This document shows positions 45,778 to 53,998 of a stretch of DNA of 64,000 nt, one piece after another (position 1 is the first letter of the stretch; every line of letters begins with the position of its first letter). Source of the stretch: Teichococcus aerophilus (GTDB lineage Bacteria > Pseudomonadota > Alphaproteobacteria > Acetobacterales > Acetobacteraceae); contig NZ_JACTVA010000011.1 of the NCBI RefSeq assembly GCF_014490485.1, forward strand, positions 18,300-82,299. Direction: 5' to 3'. The notes under the pieces were generated by a model. The model was not told where the DNA came from, did not search any database, and worked only from the letters and a program-made list of their open reading frames with translations. Position numbers and translations under genes: made by a program.

Positions 45778-46575
45778 TCAGACAGGCCCGCCGATCTGGC
45801 GGGGGGCGCCTGGGCCGCGCAGGGCGGCAAGGCGGTCGGAGAGGCTGGCGGCGGGGCCGGCCTTGCCGGAGGCGGCGGCCAGGGCGGCGGCGATGTTGGG
45901 GTCGTCCTGCTCCGGCTTGGTCGGCGTCAGCAGCTTGGCCTTGCTGTTGGCGGCCTCGGCTTCGGCGAGGTTGCGGGCGGCAGCGTCCTGCATGGCTTTC
46001 AGCGCCACGCTGAGCCCGCTGGTGGCGCCCGAGAGGCCGGCGGCCTGGCGGGCGGCTTCGGCCCGGCGCTCCGCGGTGTCGCGCTGCTGGGCGGCGCGGC
46101 CCATGTCCCGCTCAGCGCGGGTCAGCTCGGAACGTGCGGTCTTCAGCTTCTGGCCGGCCTGGTTGTAGGTGTCCTGCAGCGTGGTCAGGAATTCCTGGGC
46201 GTCGACGGCGTCCTGCTTCTCGCGCTCCAGCTCCGGCGCCATCTCCTCCAGCATGGTGACCAGCGTGCCGAGGGAGCGCTCCAGCTCGGCCTTCTTGGCC
46301 GGGTCGGCCTCGGTGGCGGCGCGGTTCTGCAACTGCTCGGCAGCGGCCATGCGCTGCTGGGACAGGCGCTGGATGGCATCGGCCTCGCGCTGCTCTTTCT
46401 CGAAGGACTGGCGCGCTTCGGCGACCTGCAGGCCGAGCTGGTCCAGGTGCTGCTCCATGGTGCGCAGCTCGGCCTCGGTGGCCGATTTGGGGTCCCAGCG
46501 GACGATGGCCTCGACGGCGGAGCTGACGGCCTGGTCGGTCTTCACGCCGACGAGGTTACGAATGAAGGCGAGCAT
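45778..46575 (-). CDS. PspA/IM30-like coiled-coil protein (YjfJ-like)
   Basis: The 265-residue protein is mostly alpha-helical coiled coil from about residue 30 to 190, with the alternating Glu/Gln/Arg/Ala pattern of PspA/Vipp1-type membrane-remodelling proteins. It starts MLAFIRNLVGVKTDQAVSSAVEA and lacks a signal peptide, so it should act at the cytoplasmic membrane surface. The C-terminus is a Pro/Gly/Ala tail. Nearby DUF350 and DUF2491 genes match the E. coli yjfJ-yjfK-yjfL neighbourhood. The ATG at 46575 follows AGGGAGA; a longer frame to 46707 is not supported. Confidence 0.8.
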   Translation of the reverse strand: MLAFIRNLVGVKTDQAVSSAVEAIVRWDPKSATEAELRTMEQHLDQLGLQVAEARQSFEKEQREADAIQRLSQQRMAAAEQLQNRAATEADPAKKAELERSLGTLVTMLEEMAPELEREKQDAVDAQEFLTTLQDTYNQAGQKLKTARSELTRAERDMGRAAQQRDTAERRAEAARQAAGLSGATSGLSVALKAMQDAAARNLAEAEAANSKAKLLTPTKPEQDDPNIAAALAAASGKAGPAASLSDRLAALRGPGAPRQIGGPV

Positions 46576-47141
46576 GGGCGATGTCTCCCTGGGGGCGTGA
46601 TCGCCTGAGGTGGGTTCACCGAAGGCGAGGATCACTTGGTCAAACAAACTGCCCTGTGAACATGCGGAACAGGGCACGCTTCGGAACGTGATCGCCGCCG
46701 GTCGCACCGACCGGGGCGGGCATCATTCGAACGAACGGACAGTCGGAACGCCGCCGCCGCCGGTGGCGGGCAGGCTCCGGCATGATGGCCACTTGTTGTG
46801 GTGGCAGCGCGCGGATCATGCGGTCAGGCAAGGCTTGGCGGGCAACGGCGTTCGGCGGCGATGCCGGCAGCCTCGGATCGCCCGGTCGGTCACAACCAAA
46901 CACGTTATGATATCGGAACATATCCCGACAGGCGACTGTCGAAGGCCGTACTGGTCCAATGCCGATGCGCCCGGCCGTCGAACAGTGGGACAAGGGGCGG
47001 CGGACCAGCCAGGCGGTGCGGAGCGGCGCCCCGGTCACGGTAACACCCGCCCAGGTCGGTACCGGCCCGCCGGCAGCGATGTACCAGCCTGCCGAAGGCC
47101 GCGCCGCTGCTGCATTCCTCATGGCGGCGGCCTGCCGTCGC
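46576..47141. other. 566-bp gap inside the yjf-like module
   Basis: No open frame here looks like a gene: those present have GC-driven, unstructured compositions. It contains inverted repeats at 46650-46676 (8-bp arms) and 46698-46714 (7-bp arms, 3-base loop), both upstream of the PspA-like start and possibly regulatory. The stretch around 46900-46925 is locally less GC-rich. It presumably holds the promoter of the PspA-like gene and the transcript end of the DUF350 gene. Confidence 0.5.
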
Positions 47142-47555
47142 TCAGCCGGCCATGGCGCCGGCATTGAGCAAAGCCACGGCCAGTTGCAGCCCCGCCAGCA
47201 TCCATGCCGCGCCCAGATTGCCGGCCTCGATCATCTCCCGCAGCCCGCGCAGCAGCAGCGTGGCCACGGCGAAGGTCAGCAATTGCAGCGCCAGCGCCAC
47301 GATGCCCCAGACCACGATGTCCAGCGTCACCTGGCTGGTGGCCAGCGTCGCGGCCAGCGGGATGGCCAGCGCCACCAGGCTGGCGCCCAGCACGATGCCG
47401 GCGGCGGCATTGCCTTCCCGGATCAGCCGCATCTCGTGGAACGGCGTGATGGCCATGTAGAGGGCCACGCCGATGCCGAGCAGCGCCAGCGTCACCGCGA
47501 ATTGCAGGACCAGGACCGGCAGGCCCAGCCGCAGGGTATCCAGTATCACGTCCAT
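47142..47555 (-). CDS. DUF350 family membrane protein (YjfL-like)
   Basis: This is a 137-residue integral membrane protein with about four hydrophobic helices, including VLVLQFAVTLALLGIGVALYMAITP and AAAGIVLGASLVALAIPLAATL. The pattern of a pseudo-duplicated two-helix unit with an ITPFHE motif fits DUF350 (UPF0719, E. coli YjfL). Its function is unknown. It follows the DUF2491 gene by 54 bases on the same strand. The ATG at 47555 is preceded by AAGGA at longer than ideal spacing. Confidence 0.85.
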   Translation of the reverse strand: MDVILDTLRLGLPVLVLQFAVTLALLGIGVALYMAITPFHEMRLIREGNAAAGIVLGASLVALAIPLAATLATSQVTLDIVVWGIVALALQLLTFAVATLLLRGLREMIEAGNLGAAWMLAGLQLAVALLNAGAMAG

Positions 47556-47609
47556 GGCGTCATGCGTCCTTGGGCAGTCCGGGGTAGGCGTCCTTGCGGG
47601 ACGCCCAGG

Positions 47610-49196
47610 TCAGGCGAGCGAAAGCGAGGCGGCGCTGATATCCAGCCCCGCGCGGATCTCCACCCAGGCCTGCCCGCCATCCTCGATGGCGGAGACCAGG
47701 ATGTATTCGGTCTGCGGCGCCGGCTCGGCCGCGCCGGTGGGGGCGGCGTAGAGCATGGCGTGGTTCTGGATGACGCGGCGGCCGGCGGTGGTCTCCACCT
47801 CCTCCGGCATCGAGCGGGGCGGGACCATGCCGCCGCCGGGGGACCAGACGCGGTCATAGAGCTTGCCGTCCTTGGTCTGGAACTGGAACCAGCCGATCAG
47901 CCCTTCCTGCGGGTCCAGCCAGGTCTTCCATTCCTCTTCGTCGGCGGGCGTCACCTCGTCCAGCAAGGCGAAGAAGCGGCACTCGTCCGGCTCGTTGTTG
48001 GGGCCGAGATGCAGCTGGATCATGCCCTGGTCCGCCTGCAGGTACAGCCGCACCAGCGAGCCCTGCCCCTCCCCGCCGACGCGCCCTACCGCCTCCACCA
48101 CCGCCGGCTGGCCGGTGGGCGGCGGCGTCAGCTGCGTCTGCCCGGCGGCCAGGATGAAGGGCGTCGGGTCCAGTTGCACCGGCATGCCGAGGCGGAACTG
48201 GGAGGGGGCATAAGCCTCGCCCGAGGCCTTCTGGCGCAGCATGCCCGCCGCGTCCCGGATCAAGCCACCACTGGCCATGCTACTGCCTCCCTGCCTGGGG
48301 CGGCGGCGGCCCCAGAGAAACACCGCCACGCCGATGCCGCCGATCAACACCAGCGCGATGATGGCCATGGTGCCGCCGCTGCCGGAGGATTCCGTGCTGG
48401 GCGTGCGCGCGTTCGGCGCGGCGCGGCCGGTCGCCACCTCCACCGGCACGTCGGGCGGCAGGTAATTGGGGTCGCGCGGCGTCACCGCGTTCTCGGCCAG
48501 GGAGCGGTCGAGCTGCTGCAACTGGCTGCGGACCTCGGGGTCCGTCCGCGCGCGCTGCTCGGCCTCCTGCCGCCATTGCTGGTAGCCGGCATCGTCCTGG
48601 TGATGGTGGAAGAAGGCGGCGTGGGACGGATTGTTCAGCGAGCTGAGCATGAACCACAGGAAGGCGGCGTCCCACATCCCGAAGCCGCCCCGGCCCGCCG
48701 TACGCGCCTGCGGGGCATAGCCCCGGTCCCGGTACCAGCCACCGGTATAGCCACCGCCGCCACGCCCATAGCCGCCGCCATACCCGCTGCCGCCGACGCT
48801 GCCCGAGCTGCCGCTGCCATAGGGCGCGGAAGGGGCCGGCGCCTGCCGCGGATACTCGATGCGCGACTGGCTACGGGCATCGTTCTCCCGCATCCGGCGC
48901 AGCGCGTCGCCGGACTGGCTGCGGCTGTAGCCACGATCAGCTGAGGAACCGCCATAGCTGCCGACCGAGGGCGTGCGCCCGCTGGTCGATGGCCGCGAAT
49001 AACCACCGGAGGACCGGGATGGCGACGAATAGGAGCGGGAGGTGGAGGGCGAGCGGGAATAACCGCCGCTGGAACGCGGCCGGGCCTCGGCCTCGGCTAC
49101 CAGGCGGAAGGAGGATTGCGGGAACAGCACCGGGGACACGGCGCCGGACACGGCCAGCGCTGCGATGGCCAGCGGTACGGCGAAACGTCTGCGCAT
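47610..49196 (-). CDS. DUF2491 (YjfK-like) protein with long exported low-complexity domain
   Basis: This 528-residue protein has an unusual layout. Residues 1-37 form a signal-like segment (RRRFAVPLAIAALAVSGAV). Residues 40-160 are Ser/Gly/Tyr/Arg-rich, with near-repeats SSGGYSRSPSTS and SSGGYSRPSTSG and a GGGYGRGGGGYTGG run. Then come a hydrophobic patch (171-189), a FFHHHQDD segment, and a clear transmembrane helix at about 277-296 followed by RRRPR. The C-terminal 330-528 is the globular DUF2491 part (GWFQFQTKDGKLYDRVWSPGGG). The arrangement suggests an outside low-complexity domain joined to a cytoplasmic domain. The DUF2491 assignment is from memory of the family. Confidence 0.75.
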   Translation of the reverse strand: MRRRFAVPLAIAALAVSGAVSPVLFPQSSFRLVAEAEARPRSSGGYSRSPSTSRSYSSPSRSSGGYSRPSTSGRTPSVGSYGGSSADRGYSRSQSGDALRRMRENDARSQSRIEYPRQAPAPSAPYGSGSSGSVGGSGYGGGYGRGGGGYTGGWYRDRGYAPQARTAGRGGFGMWDAAFLWFMLSSLNNPSHAAFFHHHQDDAGYQQWRQEAEQRARTDPEVRSQLQQLDRSLAENAVTPRDPNYLPPDVPVEVATGRAAPNARTPSTESSGSGGTMAIIALVLIGGIGVAVFLWGRRRPRQGGSSMASGGLIRDAAGMLRQKASGEAYAPSQFRLGMPVQLDPTPFILAAGQTQLTPPPTGQPAVVEAVGRVGGEGQGSLVRLYLQADQGMIQLHLGPNNEPDECRFFALLDEVTPADEEEWKTWLDPQEGLIGWFQFQTKDGKLYDRVWSPGGGMVPPRSMPEEVETTAGRRVIQNHAMLYAAPTGAAEPAPQTEYILVSAIEDGGQAWVEIRAGLDISAASLSLA

Positions 49197-49432
49197 CCGC
49201 GATCCTGTCGGTGGACCACCGCCGCGTGGTGGTCAGCGAGACAGAGGATATAGATTTACCGCGCCATGCGCGACCAGAGCCGGAGCCTGGGCGGAAGCGT
49301 CACATCGGCTTGATGGAGCGTTGCCACCCCAGCGCCGAGACCCTTTGGGGACTGCCTTCCTGGTCAGCCACAGGCTGGTGGCGGGAACGGTCGTGTCTTG
49401 GGCGAGCTGGGCACGCCGCGCGCGGCGGCAGG

Positions 49433-49565
49433 AAGGCCGGGGAAGGAATTCCCCAGGCCCCTTCTTTTTTCTTCAAGTCAGAGATAGGGATTCGCGGCGC
49501 GCAGTGAGCCAGATGGCGAAGCCTGGGTGATTTCCAGGGCTGATCGACATTCAGCCTCAGGAGGC
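49433..49565 (+). repeat. Dispersed repeat, left-half copy next to a full copy
   Basis: It begins with the family end (AAGGCCGGGGAAGGAATTCC, then CCCCTTCTTTTTTCTTC). Its interior ends in GGGCTGAT...TCAG..TCAGGAGG, matching the first half of the full copies. It then runs directly into the next copy at 49566, so its right half seems lost or replaced. Confidence 0.6.
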
Positions 49566-49780
49566 AAGGTCAGGAGAAAGAACTCCCCTGAAACCCCATC
49601 GTTTTTTTGCCAGTTGGCGTGGAGATTCAGGACAGGCAGGTGCAGTCATGGGCCAGATGGGCTGACTTTTCAGCCCCCGGCGTAACCCTACCTGGGCTCA
49701 GAGAGGCTGACGCCCCCACGGCCACGCCCGAAAGACGCGCAGGAGAAAGATGGGGTCCGGGGAATTCCTTCCCCGGTCTT
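49566..49780 (+). repeat. Dispersed inverted-end repeat, copy 4
   Basis: A 215-bp unit with a degenerate left end (AAGGTCAGGAGAAAGAAC) followed by ATCGTTTTTTT, and a well-preserved right end (GTCCGGGGAATTCCTTCCCC). The interior keeps ATGGGCCAGATGGGCTGA and CACGGCCACGCC segments recognisable from copies 2 and 3. It is more diverged and about 25 bp shorter. The right end lies 81 bases beyond lpdA and probably terminates it. Confidence 0.65.
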
Positions 49781-49861
49781 TCGTCCCGGCCTCAAAGCCG
49801 GTTGTTTCCCGGCCAGTGCCGCATCCCGGGCGGCACCGCCACCCGGGCCGCAATCGCGGTC

Positions 49862-51253
<1,392 letters not shown>

Positions 51254-51422
51254 GGAGCAGTGTTCCCGCTGGACAATTCTGGTGGGCGGAAACTGGCCCG
51301 TCACGACGGCAGGGGCAAGGGGGAGCGGGGCCTTGTGCGGTGCGAAAAGCCATGCGCCACAAGCTTCGCAAGCATGATCAAGGGCAGACCGCCCAGGATG
51401 TCGGCAATGGAGAGATCGCCTG

Positions 51423-52280
51423 ATGCCCGCGCCGCCCACGCTGCTGGACTACGACCGTCGCATCGCCCGCGCCATCGCCTGGCTGGCGGCGAATCCCGGC
51501 CAGTCGCCTTCGCTGGAAGTCCTGGCGGCGGCAGCCGCCTTCTCACCCTGCCATTTCCATCGCATCTACCGCGCCATGACCGGGGAGACCCCGGCGGCGA
51601 CGCTGGCGCGGCAGCGGCTGCAGCGGGCGGCGGGGGAGTTGCTCGGCACGGCGCGGCCCATGGCCCGGGTGGCCAGACGGGCGGGATTCGGCAGTGTGGC
51701 CGCCTTCACCCGCGCCTTCCGCGCCGCGCACGGATTGCCGCCGGCCGCCTACCGGCGGCGGGGCGGCATCGGCCGGCCCCTTCAGGAATGCCCCATGCAG
51801 GAGAGTACGATGTTCGACGTGACGATCGAGGTCATGCCGCCGCTCAGGCTGGCGGCGATCCGCCATACCGGCCCCTATGCCGACATCGCGCCCACGTTCG
51901 ACCGGCTGGCGAGCTGGGCGCGGGCACGCGGGTTGCTGGAAGGACCGCGGCGGGTCTTCGGCCTCTACCACGATGATCCGGATAGCGTGCCGCCGGCCCG
52001 CCTGCGCGCCGATGCCTGCGTCACCATCGGGCCGGACGTGGTGGTGGAGGGGGAAGCGCGACTGCTGGAACTGCCCGCCTTCGAAGCCGCCACGGTGGTG
52101 TTCCAGGGTCCCTATGCCGAGCTTGGGAAGGTCTATGACTGGCTCTACGGCACCTGGCTGCCCGGCAGTGGGCGTGAGCCGGCCGACCAGCCGCCGATGG
52201 ACGAGGCGCTGAACAACCCACGCCAGCACCCGCCATCGGCGTGGCTGACGCGGGTGATCATCCCGCTCAGACCCGCCTGA
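51423..52280 (+). CDS. AraC-family regulator with GyrI-like effector-binding domain
   Basis: This is a 285-residue protein with an N-terminal AraC double helix-turn-helix (about residues 10-110; [20 protein letters not shown]) fused to a GyrI/SbmC-like small-molecule-binding domain (about 130-283, starting [20 protein letters not shown]). This Rob-like layout is typical of regulators sensing cationic or aromatic compounds, but the ligand is unknown. It is divergent from lpdA across about 170 bp and its 3' end overlaps the convergent membrane-protein gene by 14 bases. The ATG follows GGAGAG. Confidence 0.88.
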   Translation: MPAPPTLLDYDRRIARAIAWLAANPGQSPSLEVLAAAAAFSPCHFHRIYRAMTGETPAATLARQRLQRAAGELLGTARPMARVARRAGFGSVAAFTRAFRAAHGLPPAAYRRRGGIGRPLQECPMQESTMFDVTIEVMPPLRLAAIRHTGPYADIAPTFDRLASWARARGLLEGPRRVFGLYHDDPDSVPPARLRADACVTIGPDVVVEGEARLLELPAFEAATVVFQGPYAELGKVYDWLYGTWLPGSGREPADQPPMDEALNNPRQHPPSAWLTRVIIPLRPA

Positions 52281-52701
52281 TCCGGCGCCGGCGTTCCCGC
52301 CGGGCGAGGACGGCACCGGTGATGGCCAGCGCCCAAAGGGTGCAGAGGATCGGAACGGCCACCCCCGGCGGGGGCAGCAAAAGCAGCCTCAAGTCAGTGG
52401 GCCGGCTCTCGGCCTGTATCGCGGCGCCGAAGAGCAGGTAGCCGCTCAGCAAGCCGAGAAACAGCATGAACAGCCCGAGATCGACCGCACCACCGCCGTG
52501 GAACCCTTTCCAGGCATTGTGTCCCGCATATCCGAACGCCAGGACCACGACGGGAAAGGTGGAGACATAGGGTGGATTGGGCCCGCCATACCAAAGCGCG
52601 ACCAGGAGCCATCCGCCCGCCAGCAATGCGCCACCCCACAACAGGCACAAAAAAACGGCGAGGACCGTGTATCGCACGATCCTCGCCGCTTTGCTTTCCA
52701 T
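52267..52701 (-). CDS. Small membrane protein of unknown function
   Basis: This is a 144-residue protein with about four hydrophobic segments (VLAVFLCLLWGGALLAGGWLLVAL, FPVVVLAFGYAG, LGLFMLFLGLLSGYLLFGAAI, VAVPILCTLWALAITGAVLA) and an Arg-rich C-terminal tail ([11 protein letters not shown]) that should face the cytoplasm. I do not recognise the family. It begins 17 bases after the sucB stop, so it may be cotranscribed with sucAB, but its ribosome binding site is weak. Local base composition is a little less GC-rich than its neighbours. Confidence 0.6.
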   Translation of the reverse strand: MESKAARIVRYTVLAVFLCLLWGGALLAGGWLLVALWYGGPNPPYVSTFPVVVLAFGYAGHNAWKGFHGGGAVDLGLFMLFLGLLSGYLLFGAAIQAESRPTDLRLLLLPPPGVAVPILCTLWALAITGAVLARRERRRRIRRV

Positions 52702-52718
52702 GGCGGAAAGAGTGGCCC

Positions 52719-53960
52719 TTACAGGTCCAGCAGCAGGCGCCGCGGGTCCTCCAGGCTCTCCTTCACACGCACCAGGAAGGACACAGCCTCCTTCCCGTCA
52801 ACGATGCGGTGATCGTAGGACAGCGCCAGGTACATCATCGGCCGCACCTCGATCTTGCCGCCCACCACCATCGCGCGCTCCTTGATGGAGTGCATGCCGA
52901 GGATGCCGGACTGCGGCGGGTTCAGGATCGGGGTGGACAGCAGCGAGCCGTAGATGCCGCCATTGGTGATGGTGAAGCTGCCACCGGTCAGCTCCTCCAG
53001 CTTCAGCTGGCCGTCACGCGCCTTCTTGCCGAAGCCTGCAATGGTCTTCTCGATCTCGGCGAAGCCCATCTGGTCGGCGTTCTTCAGCACCGGCACGACG
53101 AGGCCGTTCGGGCCGCCGACGGCGATGCCCATATGCACGAAGTTCTTGTAGACGATGTCGTCGCCGTCGATCTCGGCGTTCACCGCCGGGAATTCCTTCA
53201 GCGCGGCCACGCAGGCCTTCACGAAGAAGGACATGAAGCCGAGCTTGGCGCCCAGCTTCTTCTCGAAGGCGTCCTTGTACTCGCTGCGCAGGCCCATCAC
53301 GGCCGACATGTCCACCTCGTTGAAGGTGGTCAGCATGGCGGCGGTGTTCTGCGCCTCCTTCAGCCGGGTGGCGATGACCTTGCGGAGACGGGTCATCTTC
53401 ACCCGCTCCTCGCCGCCTTCCAGCGCGCGGGGGGCCTTGGCGGCGGGCTTCGGCGCGGCGGCCTCGGCCGGGCGGGCCAGGAAGGACTGCACGTCGCCCT
53501 TGCTGATACGGCCGTCCTTGGCGGTGCCGGTGCCGACCTGCTCGGCCGACACCTTGTTCTCCGCCATCATCTTGGCCGCGGCAGGCAGCGGCGCATGGCC
53601 ACCACCCGGCACGGAAACGGGGCCGTTGACGGGGCGCGGGGCCTCGACCTTCGGCGCCGGCGCGGCGGAGGGGGCGGCATGGGCGGCGGCGGGCTTCTCG
53701 GTGGCCTTGGGGGACACCTTGCCTTCGCCGGCCGAGATGGTGCCGAGCAGCGCGCCCGGCTCGACCTCGGCGCCCTCATCGGCGGCGATGGCTTCCAGCA
53801 CGCCGGCGGCCGGCGCGTTGACTTCCACCGTGACCTTGTCGGTCTCCAGTTCCACCAGCGGCTCGTCGGCGGCCACGGCCTCGCCGGCCTTCTTCATCCA
53901 GCGGGCCACAGTGGCCGTGGAAACACTTTCGCCCAGGGTGGGGACCAGGATCTCGGTCAT
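52719..53960 (-). CDS. sucB: 2-oxoglutarate dehydrogenase E2 (dihydrolipoyllysine succinyltransferase)
   Basis: This is the core acyltransferase of the 2-oxoglutarate dehydrogenase complex, 413 residues. One lipoyl domain has the modified Lys in ETDKVTVEV. An Ala/Pro linker, an E3/E1-binding domain ([25 protein letters not shown]) and a catalytic domain ending [16 protein letters not shown] follow. It lies 38 bases after sucA. Confidence 0.97.
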   Translation of the reverse strand: MTEILVPTLGESVSTATVARWMKKAGEAVAADEPLVELETDKVTVEVNAPAAGVLEAIAADEGAEVEPGALLGTISAGEGKVSPKATEKPAAAHAAPSAAPAPKVEAPRPVNGPVSVPGGGHAPLPAAAKMMAENKVSAEQVGTGTAKDGRISKGDVQSFLARPAEAAAPKPAAKAPRALEGGEERVKMTRLRKVIATRLKEAQNTAAMLTTFNEVDMSAVMGLRSEYKDAFEKKLGAKLGFMSFFVKACVAALKEFPAVNAEIDGDDIVYKNFVHMGIAVGGPNGLVVPVLKNADQMGFAEIEKTIAGFGKKARDGQLKLEELTGGSFTITNGGIYGSLLSTPILNPPQSGILGMHSIKERAMVVGGKIEVRPMMYLALSYDHRIVDGKEAVSFLVRVKESLEDPRRLLLDL

Positions 53961-53998
53961 ATATATCGCCTCTCTACCGGGTGCGTGCTCGGGTTAAC

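Larger units (their letters stand above)
49197..49861. other. 665-bp intergenic region lpdA to YjfK-like gene
   Basis: It contains the promoter side of the YjfK-like gene, with an inverted repeat (GACCACC arms, 49214-49234) in its leader, then a half copy (49433-49565) and a full copy (49566-49780) of the dispersed repeat in tandem. The remaining about 80 bases next to lpdA show nothing recognisable. No gene is seen. Confidence 0.6.

Noticed and set aside
46610-47167. Possible genes on both strands in the 566-bp gap of the yjf-like module
   Set aside because: The translations have no conserved motif, no hydrophobic or helical pattern and no ribosome binding site. They look like random GC-rich frames.
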